NCBI GenBank assembly: GCA_002401525.1
Contig: NVTH01000032.1
Span: 1-16,016, forward strand
Direction: 5' to 3'
Length of the DNA stretch: 16,016 nt
DNA from: Moraxellaceae bacterium
GTDB lineage: Bacteria > Pseudomonadota > Gammaproteobacteria > Pseudomonadales > UBA3067
Under the pieces are notes generated by a model. It saw nothing but the letters and a program-made list of their open reading frames with translations, was not told the origin of the DNA and searched no databases. Below are positions 5,289 through 12,208 of this stretch, one piece after another (position 1 is the stretch's first letter; the number at the start of each line of letters is the position of its first letter). The position numbers and the translations under genes were made by a program.

Positions 5289-7745
5289 TTATTTTATTTC
5301 ACGATAAATTTCTTTTGATAAACTAGTAAATTCATTGTTTAGGGATGCTATTAGTTCGGGCTGCTGAGGTTCGTCAGAGTTAGACGCTTCTAGTTGGCTA
5401 GCAATATAGGATAACTTTTCAGCGCAGATATTGGCGCTGATGCCTCTGATAGTGTGAGCCGTTCTTTTTAATTGGAAATAGTTCTCATCACTTTTTTGAG
5501 TTTTTATAAGAGATAAAAATCCTTCGATTTCTTTAAGTGCTAAGGCGGTTAATGCGTCAACTTTTTGCTCATCACCATCTAATAGAGAAAGGATGCTTGG
5601 TTTGTCCCATGTTTTAAGCTCATTTACAAGGTTGGAATCCTTTTGTCGGTGGTTTGACGTTAATTCAGGGGCTATATCAGCAAGCGATATATCGTTGGTC
5701 CAGTGTTTCATTAAATTAAGCAGTTGATTTGAGTCGATGGGCTTAGTGAAAAAGTCAGACATACCTGCTGCAATGCATTTCTCTTTTTCCCCTTCAATGG
5801 CATGTGCGGTGAGTGCGATAATGGGTATGGATTTTGCGTATTCTGAATCAATATTTCGAATCAGCTGAGTGGCTTGATAACCATCCATTTCAGGCATTTG
5901 GCAGTCCATTAAAATTAGATCGAAAGGCAGCGCTTCATTTTGAAATAGGTCGACTGCAATGCGGCCGTTTTCAGCAAGACGCACGTCGATATTCAGGTCT
6001 TCAAAAATCGCCAGCATGAGTTCACGGTTGATGGGACTGTCTTCCGCTAGCAGGACTTTAATGGTTCGAGAGAAAACCAATAATTCCTTTGGCATAAAAT
6101 TTCGATTTGCTTCTTTTTCTACTTCATTATTAAGAAGTGTTAAGTGGTCGGCACTTTGTAAATCATTACTTTGAGGGGCGCTTGCTCCTTCTGCGACTAT
6201 GTTAGGTTGTCCAATTTTTAAGGGCAATGTTAATATAAATGCACTGCCGAAGTCAGATTTGCTTTTAACCGTAATATTGCCGTTCATCAGTTTAGCCAGC
6301 TTTTGACTAATAGAAAGGCCAAGCCCCGTGCCTCCAAATCTTTTTGAGGTGCTCGCATCCTCCTGTGTGAAACTTTCAAATAATTTGTTAATGTTTTTTT
6401 CTGCTATGCCAATCCCAGAATCTATGATGTTTATTTGTAATTGATATAAGTTTGAACTGGTGTCTTGGTTCACTTTAACCAGTATGAGTACAATTCCTCG
6501 GTCGGTAAATTTGACTGCATTACCAATAAGGTTGGTAAGAACTTGTTCTATTCTACCTTCATCCCCTATAAACCATTCTTCATCAAGTTGTTCAAAGATT
6601 AGCTTTAGATCTATTTGCTTTTCCGCGACCGCTGCGTAAAAGGACTCTTTTATATTGGTCAGCAACACTTTTAAATTAAATACCCCTTCAACGATGTCAA
6701 ACCTTCCTGCCGATAATTTCGAAAAATCTAGAATGTCGTTGACGATTCGTAATAGCGTGTTCGCACTGCTGCGAGCAATAGAAATAAATTTTTGGTTTTT
6801 TGAATCCAATTTATCCAGTTTTACTAGTGTGAGCATGCCCAAAATTCCATTCAGTGGGGTGCGTATTTCATGGCTCATGCTGGCTAAAAATTCACCTTTT
6901 AATTGCTCGGCTTGTTTTGCTTCCAATAGCGCTTTAGACAGCATTTTATTTTTATCTTCGATAGAAAGGTAGGCTTGAGCAATTTTTTCGTCGTCTTTAG
7001 ACATTATTTTTTTGGCAAAATAGCCGCAGAGTAATAAAAAAGCACTGAATCCGAGCAGTATAATGAAGGTTTCATTGACCTGCTGGGTGACGTTACCGAC
7101 AATTTTTCCAAGCGGTAGGGATACCTGTAATACGCCTCTTACGTCGCCTATTTCCCAGTCTGTTTTAGGGCTTTGCGGGTGATTATTATGGCAGCCAATA
7201 CACGCTTCTTTCATCCTATCGGCGACCGCATAATGAATAATTAGTCGATTGTCTAACTCCAAAAATTGATAGTAAGAATCTTCAGGGTTTGCATTCAGAT
7301 ATTGCCACGCATTATTGGCAAAGGCTTCCGAACGAATCTGCTGACTTTCTTCTTTTCGCCAAGGAAAGGGGTAGGGGCTATACAGGGAGGTTTTTGCGCC
7401 GGATTGAGACTGGACGATTTGCTCGCCTAACATCATGCTGAAGGTGGCGGGTAAAGGAATCATATTGCTATGTTGTTTATAGTCATGGCCTACTTTAATG
7501 CCATTGGCTAAGGAGGGCTTCACTACTTCTGAGGTATAAAGTGATCGAAAAATGGCGATTGCATTGAGGTATTGAGAGGCGTTTTCAATGGCGTTTTCTC
7601 GCACAATACTATCCGATCTAGCGGTTAGATAGCTAAAGGCACTTATTAAAATACAGATACCAACGATGGTGACGGTCGGAAAGTAGTAACGACGAATCCG
7701 CGCTGGCTTATTGTCGCAGGTTTCATCTGTTATTTCTTGATGCAT
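5289..7745 (-). CDS. Hybrid sensor histidine kinase with periplasmic haem c (Tll0287/DUF3365-like) domain, receiver and HPt
   Basis: The 818-residue protein has membrane segments at about 22-42 and 226-245. Between them lies a periplasmic domain of the Tll0287-like (DUF3365) kind, with a covalent haem c motif CIGCH at 182-186 near its end, followed by 'GDVRGVLQVSLPL'. The cytoplasmic part has HisKA with His292 (MSHEIRTPLNG), HATPase with the N-box around 'LIGNAVKFT' (406-414), DSGIGI and GGTGLGLSIS, a receiver with acidic Asp569, phospho-acceptor Asp614 (ILMDCQMPEMDG) and Lys668, and a C-terminal HPt domain with His764. Such proteins are thought to sense redox state or a haem ligand and relay phosphate His-Asp-His to a separate regulator. 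It lies 127 bp behind glpD on the same strand, so readthrough is possible. No Shine-Dalgarno is visible before the ATG. Confidence 0.88.
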   Translation of the reverse strand: MHQEITDETCDNKPARIRRYYFPTVTIVGICILISAFSYLTARSDSIVRENAIENASQYLNAIAIFRSLYTSEVVKPSLANGIKVGHDYKQHSNMIPLPATFSMMLGEQIVQSQSGAKTSLYSPYPFPWRKEESQQIRSEAFANNAWQYLNANPEDSYYQFLELDNRLIIHYAVADRMKEACIGCHNNHPQSPKTDWEIGDVRGVLQVSLPLGKIVGNVTQQVNETFIILLGFSAFLLLCGYFAKKIMSKDDEKIAQAYLSIEDKNKMLSKALLEAKQAEQLKGEFLASMSHEIRTPLNGILGMLTLVKLDKLDSKNQKFISIARSSANTLLRIVNDILDFSKLSAGRFDIVEGVFNLKVLLTNIKESFYAAVAEKQIDLKLIFEQLDEEWFIGDEGRIEQVLTNLIGNAVKFTDRGIVLILVKVNQDTSSNLYQLQINIIDSGIGIAEKNINKLFESFTQEDASTSKRFGGTGLGLSISQKLAKLMNGNITVKSKSDFGSAFILTLPLKIGQPNIVAEGASAPQSNDLQSADHLTLLNNEVEKEANRNFMPKELLVFSRTIKVLLAEDSPINRELMLAIFEDLNIDVRLAENGRIAVDLFQNEALPFDLILMDCQMPEMDGYQATQLIRNIDSEYAKSIPIIALTAHAIEGEKEKCIAAGMSDFFTKPIDSNQLLNLMKHWTNDISLADIAPELTSNHRQKDSNLVNELKTWDKPSILSLLDGDEQKVDALTALALKEIEGFLSLIKTQKSDENYFQLKRTAHTIRGISANICAEKLSYIASQLEASNSDEPQQPELIASLNNEFTSLSKEIYREIK

Positions 7746-7872
7746 GGCGTTTGTTGTTAACGATTGAAAAAGGGAGCTTGCTTATTTAAGTATAGAGGCA
7801 GGCTCGGGTTAATTCTAACTCGATAGTTCAGGTGAAATGGATTGGCTGGATTGGTCTAAGCGGGTGTTAGCG

Positions 7873-9474
7873 TTATTTTTTTTTGGATGAATGGTATTTT
7901 AAGAGGGTGGTGGGGTGATTTTCGCTGAATTGACTGGCATTCGCTGCCAGATTGGTTCTTTCGCCGACGTAGTGTTCGAGGTTAGAAATTTGCTCTTTGT
8001 TGAGCTCATAGGCCAATTTAGTTCGTCGCCAAATGACATCCTTTGAACACATGGCCCATTCTTGCTCAATAAGATAGTCTACTTCTTTTTGATATAATCC
8101 TGCACCGAAGTTTATTCCTAAATCCTCTTCTTGATGGCTGTCACGAAATATTTTTTCGGCAATCGTGCCGTAACTCGAAGTGACTCGTTTACATATTTGT
8201 GGATCTAGCCAAGGGAACTGAGAATTAAAGCTACTGCGCATTTCTTCTAAGCTGGTGTAGGGGAAATCTCCTCCTGGTAAAGAGGCTCGTTGAGTCCAGG
8301 GTTTACCCATGTCAGGAAAATCATTTTTAAGTAGAGCCAGCGCTGATTCCGCTAGTTTTCGGTAGGTGGTTAATTTGCCTCCAAAAACGGATAGAAGCGC
8401 TTGGCTATTGTGTTTGTTGCGTTGAACTTCTAGGGTGTAATCGCGCGATATCGCGGAGGGAGCATGGCTTTCGTCACTGCAAAGAGGCCTCACCCCTGCA
8501 AACTGGCTGATGATATCGTTGGCAAAAATAGGTTGAGTGAAATACTGATTGTAGGTGGACAACAGGTAATTGATTTCATCTTGACTGACCCGAATAGAAT
8601 TTAAGTTTCCTTGATGAAGTATGTCGGTTGTGCCTATTAAAAGGAAATTATCCAAATAAGGGATTACGAACACAACGCGTTGATCGTCGGTTTGTAAAAT
8701 CAATGCATCCGTTAAATTATTAGTGTTTTGGGTCAGGAGGTGACTGCCTTTGATCCAACGAATGCTTCTAGGCGAGGGTTGAGCGAGTACAGATTCGATG
8801 AAGGTTTGCGCCCATGGTCCAGTGGCGTTAATGAGCACTTTGCAGAATACGGTTTTCTTTTGAGGGCCACCGACTTGCTCGAGATTGAGCTGCCAATATT
8901 TTTTATCTTCGTGCCGCAGTCCATGAATGCAGCGCCATCTAGGCAGAATGGTGGCGCCTTTTTCTTGGGCTTGAATTGCGTTGAGAATCACTAATCGACT
9001 GTCATCGACGGTACAATCTGAATAGACAAAACCTTGTTTAAATTGACACTGTAATGGATTGTTAGGCAGATGTTGGGGAATATGCACCGCTTTCGAGCTC
9101 GGTAAAATGGATCTTCCTGCAAGATGATCGTAGAGAAAAAGGCCCAACCTGATCATCCACTTGGGCCTAAGGTTTGGGCTATGAGGTAAAAGAAATGGCT
9201 GCGGACGAATCAAATGGGGGGCTTTATTAAGGAGTATTTCCCGTTCATTAAGCGCCTCACGTACTAGGCGAAATTGATATTGTTCGAGATACCGCAAACC
9301 GCCGTGAATGAGTTTGCTGCTTGTCCATGAGGTGGCACTGCCCAGGTCGTGTTGATCGCATAATAAAACTCGCAGGCCTCGTCCTGCTGCGTCCGCCGCG
9401 ATGCCCACGCCATTAATTCCTCCCCCAATGACGCATAGGTCGTAGTAATCGTCGGTGTCCGAAGGCTGATTCAC
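7873..9474 (-). CDS. glpD: Aerobic glycerol-3-phosphate dehydrogenase (FAD, membrane-associated)
   Basis: The 533-residue protein oxidises sn-glycerol-3-phosphate to dihydroxyacetone phosphate and passes electrons to quinone at the inner membrane. The N-terminus shows the FAD-binding dinucleotide fold 'DLCVIGGGINGVGIAADAAGRG' region (12-33), then the family motif SSKLIHGGLRYLEQ (52-65) and 'INATGPWA'. A later conserved part, 'SVFGGKLTTYRKLAESAL', is also typical of GlpD. It is about 30 residues longer than the E. coli enzyme, mostly as a C-terminal tail ending in lysines (KKK). The start is GTG at 9472-9474: an overlapping ATG one frame away is followed by TGA, and AGGG lies upstream at usable distance. 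It diverges from glpK across a 501 bp control region. A hybrid sensor kinase follows on the same strand. Confidence 0.95.
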   Translation of the reverse strand: MNQPSDTDDYYDLCVIGGGINGVGIAADAAGRGLRVLLCDQHDLGSATSWTSSKLIHGGLRYLEQYQFRLVREALNEREILLNKAPHLIRPQPFLLPHSPNLRPKWMIRLGLFLYDHLAGRSILPSSKAVHIPQHLPNNPLQCQFKQGFVYSDCTVDDSRLVILNAIQAQEKGATILPRWRCIHGLRHEDKKYWQLNLEQVGGPQKKTVFCKVLINATGPWAQTFIESVLAQPSPRSIRWIKGSHLLTQNTNNLTDALILQTDDQRVVFVIPYLDNFLLIGTTDILHQGNLNSIRVSQDEINYLLSTYNQYFTQPIFANDIISQFAGVRPLCSDESHAPSAISRDYTLEVQRNKHNSQALLSVFGGKLTTYRKLAESALALLKNDFPDMGKPWTQRASLPGGDFPYTSLEEMRSSFNSQFPWLDPQICKRVTSSYGTIAEKIFRDSHQEEDLGINFGAGLYQKEVDYLIEQEWAMCSKDVIWRRTKLAYELNKEQISNLEHYVGERTNLAANASQFSENHPTTLLKYHSSKKK

Positions 9475-9572
9475 ATTAATCCCTGTTTTTTCCTAGATTC
9501 AAGTGCCCCTCAGTGTTGCTCGAAACCATGGTCTAAAGTAACTTCCTTGGGGTGATAAGCTTCGGTCTAAAT

Positions 9573-9582
9573 CCCACGTGGG
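9573..9582. promoter_or_regulatory. Palindrome CCCACGTGGG upstream of glpD
   Basis: A perfect 10-bp palindrome extends to 16 bp with one mismatched pair (AATCCCACGTGGGGTT). It lies about 100 bp upstream of the glpD start codon, a fitting place for an operator. Which protein would bind is not known. Confidence 0.35.
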
Positions 9583-9780
9583 GTTAATTGGTTTAGCATT
9601 TTCTTAGTTGTGGTAAGAGAAGACTAAGTAACGATTAATCTTTCTCATGGGCCTATGACTAGTTTAGGCAATAAACGCGTTACTATCGATTCTTAGGCTA
9701 AACAGGCCTCAGGTTTATACCTAGCCAACGTATCGTGTTTAAAAATTTGCTTTCAGAGCGGATTCGAAGGATTTAAATAG

Positions 9781-9802
9781 GATTCTAGCTTAATCTAGAA
9801 TC
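9781..9802. promoter_or_regulatory. Inverted repeat GATTCTAG-N6-CTAGAATC in glp control region
   Basis: Two perfect 8-bp arms (9781-9788 and 9795-9802) enclose CTTAAT. There is no T tract on either side, so it is not an intrinsic terminator; a dimeric-regulator operator is more likely. It lies about 175 bp upstream of glpK and 307 bp upstream of glpD. Confidence 0.4.
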
Positions 9803-9900
9803 ATCAAAACGATTCGCTCGCTAAGACGTCCAGCCTAATGGGCTACGTTGTTTCATTGGAAGCATTATCCAATTAGGTGCATGTTGACTAATATACATTT

Positions 9901-9951
9901 TCTATTACGGCACATTATTTATTACGCTACATCGTCTATTACTGTACATCG
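9901..9951. repeat. Three tandem 17-bp repeats upstream of glpK
   Basis: Copies start at 9901, 9918 and 9935 with an exact 17-bp period and a consensus close to TCTATTACGSTACATCG. A fourth, much weaker copy may lie at 9884-9900. The array ends 24 bp before the glpK start codon, so it is in the promoter or leader. It could be a repeated operator or a slippage product. Confidence 0.75.
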
Positions 9952-9975
9952 TTTGAGTCGATAAGGATTTCTAAT

Positions 9976-11457
9976 ATGTCACATTATTTGATGGTCATTG
10001 ATCAAGGCACTACTAGCACGCGTGCAGTGTTGTTCGATGAGCGCGCCCAAGTAGTGAAATTTTCTCAGCGTGAATTCAAACAATATTATCCCTCTAATGG
10101 ATGGGTTGAGCACGATGCAGAGGAAATTTGGTCCACCACTTTAGACGTTTGCCGAGAGGTACTGCAGCGAACCGGTATTGAAGCAAATCAGATCGCTGCA
10201 ATGGGTATCACCAATCAGCGAGAGACGACGGTGATATGGGATCGTGACACTGGCAAACCCATCGCTAACGCGATCGTCTGGCAGGATCGACGCACCGCCG
10301 AGCAATGCAGCATTTTACGCGAGGCAGGGAATGAGCCTGCTATTAAAGATAAAACCGGCCTGCTTTTAGATCCTTATTTTTCCGCGTCGAAAATCCAATG
10401 GTTGCTAGACCGTGTGCCAGGCGCTCGGCAGCAAGCGGAGGCTGGTCAATTAGCGTTTGGGACTATCGACTGTTATTTATTGTGGAAACTCACGGAAGGA
10501 AAATCGCATTACACCGACGCCACCAACGCATCTCGAACGATGCTGTTTAATATTCATCAGCAATGTTGGGACAAAGCGCTGCTGAAGTTGTTTGATGTGC
10601 CGTTACAAATGCTGCCAGAGGTCAAAGACTGCTGCGCTGATTTTGGTCAAATTGCAAAGCAATGGTTGGGTGGGGAAATCCCCATTACAGGCATTGCTGG
10701 GGACCAACAAGCGGCTTTAATTGGCCAGGCATGTTTTGAGCCCGGGATGGCAAAAAGTACTTACGGTACGGGGTGTTTTGTTATTTTAAATACCGGCCCG
10801 AAGGTAGTGAAATCTGACAATCGACTCTTGAGCACGGTAGCTTATCGCCTGGCCGGTGAAGTGAGTTATGGTGTTGAAGGCAGTATTTTTAATGCGGGCA
10901 CTACGATTCAATGGTTACGGGATGGACTGAAGGCGATTGATAATGCTGCGGAGAGTGAAACCATTGCGAATCAATTTCAGTCCTCTCAAGGGGTGTATTT
11001 AGTCCCCGCTTTCACGGGTCTGGGGGCTCCTTATTGGGACCCTGATGCGCGTGCCGCCATCCTGGGGTTAACGCGCGATAGTTTAGCCGAGCACATTGTT
11101 GTGGCAGGATTACAGTCTGTGGCGTATCAAACCAGAGACTTATTGGAGGCACTCCGCCGGGATGGCGCTGCAGAATTGACGTCGCTGCGGGTGGATGGAG
11201 GGATGGTTGTGAATCGGTGGTTGTGTCAGTTTTTAGCGGATCAATTACAAGTCCCTGTTGTGCGCCCAAAGGTGGTGGAAACGACTGCATTGGGGGCTGC
11301 TTATTTGGCCGGGTTGCAGGTTGGGGTGTTTGATTCCATCGAGGACCTTAAATTACTGTGGCAACAGGAGCATTTATTTGAGCCTAGTTTGGAAAAACAA
11401 GAAATCGATGCGCTTTATTCTGGGTGGTTGCAGGCGGTAGACCGGGTCCGAAATTAA
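9976..11457 (+). CDS. glpK: Glycerol kinase
   Basis: This 493-residue FGGY-family kinase phosphorylates glycerol to sn-glycerol-3-phosphate with ATP, trapping it in the cytoplasm. The N-terminal phosphate-binding motif [13 protein letters not shown] is at 9-21, followed by '[14 protein letters not shown]' (77-90), 'IVWQDRRT' and '[12 protein letters not shown]' (134-145). The catalytic base is predicted to be Asp243 in [13 protein letters not shown], followed by '[15 protein letters not shown]'. Length is close to E. coli GlpK (about 502 residues). The ATG at 9976 has a good Shine-Dalgarno, AAGGA at 9963-9967. Its product feeds the divergent glpD. The facilitator glpF, commonly next to glpK, is not here. 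The C-terminal part that binds EIIA-Glc in E. coli is not recognisably conserved, though I cannot be sure without alignment. Confidence 0.97.
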   Translation: MSHYLMVIDQGTTSTRAVLFDERAQVVKFSQREFKQYYPSNGWVEHDAEEIWSTTLDVCREVLQRTGIEANQIAAMGITNQRETTVIWDRDTGKPIANAIVWQDRRTAEQCSILREAGNEPAIKDKTGLLLDPYFSASKIQWLLDRVPGARQQAEAGQLAFGTIDCYLLWKLTEGKSHYTDATNASRTMLFNIHQQCWDKALLKLFDVPLQMLPEVKDCCADFGQIAKQWLGGEIPITGIAGDQQAALIGQACFEPGMAKSTYGTGCFVILNTGPKVVKSDNRLLSTVAYRLAGEVSYGVEGSIFNAGTTIQWLRDGLKAIDNAAESETIANQFQSSQGVYLVPAFTGLGAPYWDPDARAAILGLTRDSLAEHIVVAGLQSVAYQTRDLLEALRRDGAAELTSLRVDGGMVVNRWLCQFLADQLQVPVVRPKVVETTALGAAYLAGLQVGVFDSIEDLKLLWQQEHLFEPSLEKQEIDALYSGWLQAVDRVRN

Positions 11458-11486
11458 GCGTGCCTAATCAACAAGTGGAGCGCTCA

Positions 11487-11555
11487 ATGAAGTATAAACG
11501 GCGGGTTGAAATCGGAAGTATTTCAAACGCAAATAGTACTGATGAAAGATTTTAA
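11487..11555 (+). CDS. Possible 22-residue small ORF between glpK and the thiamine-binding protein gene
   Basis: An ATG at 11487 is preceded by GGAG (11477-11480) at 6-base spacing, a better ribosome site than several real genes nearby have. It encodes MKYKRRVEIGSISNANSTDERF, and ends 14 bases before the next gene's start codon. The frame is open further upstream to a GTG at 11460. The peptide is hydrophilic with a basic N-terminus and resembles nothing I know. Such short frames are common by chance, so this is only a candidate leader peptide. Confidence 0.2.
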   Translation: MKYKRRVEIGSISNANSTDERF

Positions 11556-11569
11556 CTGAGGGTTAAATT

Positions 11570-11878
11570 ATGAATGTCATGGTAGATCTTTGCATTGTGC
11601 CGTTGGGTGAGGGGACCTCTTTGTCAAAATACATCGCGGAGTGCACTCGAATTCTGCGTGGGAACGGTTTAAAAACTACTTTACATGGGTTTGGCACTAT
11701 TATTGAAGGCGACTGGGATGAAGTGTTTGATTCGATTAAACAATGTCATTTAGCCCTTCACAATGAACTCGGCGTCGAGAGGATTACAACCACTATTAAA
11801 TTAGGCACCCGCACTGATAAAGCCCAAAGTGCCGAAGATAAAGTGAATGCAGTGGAACGATTGTTGAGCAAGCCATAA
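11570..11878 (+). CDS. MTH1187/YqgV-family thiamine-binding protein (PF01910-like)
   Basis: The 102-residue protein has the typical pattern of this small family: a first strand 'MVDLCIVPLG' followed by 'TSLSKYIAECTRILRGNGLKT', the segment 'LHGFGTIIEGDWDEVFDSIKQCH' and a closing 'GVERITTTIKLGTRTDK'. Members are compact ferredoxin-like alpha/beta proteins that assemble into oligomers; some bind thiamine, but the physiological role is unsettled. There is no signal peptide, so it should be cytoplasmic. The ATG at 11570 has GAGGG at 11558-11562 as ribosome site. It lies 112 bp behind glpK on the same strand and could be cotranscribed; no terminator was seen between them. No thiamine gene is nearby, so context does not add to the function. 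Confidence 0.85.
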   Translation: MNVMVDLCIVPLGEGTSLSKYIAECTRILRGNGLKTTLHGFGTIIEGDWDEVFDSIKQCHLALHNELGVERITTTIKLGTRTDKAQSAEDKVNAVERLLSKP

Positions 11879-12182
11879 GCGGGGTCCGGCGAGGCATTAA
11901 TGTGAGTGTTTCATCGTTTATTGCGTGGTTGAGCAAAGAGTCTGGGCTATTGGTCAAATAATCGGGCGCAATTTGTCGTTATAGTGGAACCTAATGCATT
12001 GATCCCCCGCATCTAACGCAACGCAGGTTTATTTCTTTTACGAATAAGGTATTACACTGATTTTTACGCCAGTGTAGAGCAAGCTTGGGTGGGAATGATT
12101 TGGATGGCTATGCTTTGTTTTGGGTTGGTAGGTCGAATGAGGCCGGATGGCTTGACTACTACGAGACTCGCTATTTTGTTAC
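11879..12182. other. 304 bp gap before the diguanylate cyclase gene
   Basis: The gap holds an inverted repeat TACACTG (12053-12059) / CAGTGTA (12070-12076) with a 10-base loop and no T tract, so it is not a clear terminator and could be an operator. A 37-codon frame (12095-12208) overlaps the start of the diguanylate cyclase. I see no other gene or repeat. Confidence 0.5.
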
Positions 12183-12208
12183 GTGATCAATTTAATGATG
12201 CTATCTAA
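12095..12208 (+). CDS. Possible 37-residue leader ORF overlapping the start of the diguanylate cyclase
   Basis: The frame begins at ATG 12095, just after the purine-rich GGGTGGGA (spacing is very short), and ends with TAA at 12206-12208, inside the first codons of the cyclase. Its peptide begins MIWMAMLCFGLVGRMRPDG and ends in LLRDQFNDAI. Overlap of its stop with the cyclase starts (ATG at 12195 and 12198) would allow translational coupling. The cyclase has no good ribosome site of its own, which fits. Evidence is otherwise only positional. Confidence 0.2.
   Translation: MIWMAMLCFGLVGRMRPDGLTTTRLAILLRDQFNDAI

Larger units (their letters stand above)
9475..9975. other. glpD-glpK divergent control region (501 bp)
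   Basis: No credible coding frame is present. The region should hold the promoters of both glp genes. Visible structures are the palindrome CCCACGTGGG (9573-9582), two copies of GGTCTAAA near the glpD end (from 9529 and 9564), an inverted repeat CTTAGT/ACTAAG with a 14 bp spacer (9603-9628), a perfect 8-bp inverted repeat GATTCTAG/CTAGAATC (9781-9802) and a triplicated 17-bp unit (9901-9951) before glpK. I did not find a convincing pair of E. coli-type GlpR half-sites. A gap of this size is large for two metabolic genes and suggests complex control. Confidence 0.6.

Noticed and set aside
5389..5700. Several frames on the plus strand opposite the hybrid kinase considered as genes (also 5834-6174, 6655-6972)
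   Set aside because: They lie antisense to a well-supported kinase, have no recognisable domains and look like shadow frames.
9475..9975. E. coli-type GlpR operators
   Set aside because: Only isolated partial half-sites such as TGCTCGAA near glpD; no pair in the right arrangement.
11012..11290. 92-codon minus-strand frame inside glpK
   Set aside because: Fully inside a conserved glycerol kinase gene, with proline-rich low-quality sequence and no ribosome site; a shadow.
12053..12076. Inverted repeat TACACTG/CAGTGTA considered as a terminator after the thiamine-binding protein gene
   Set aside because: Ten-base loop, only seven A/T-rich pairs and no following T tract; kept only as a possible operator.
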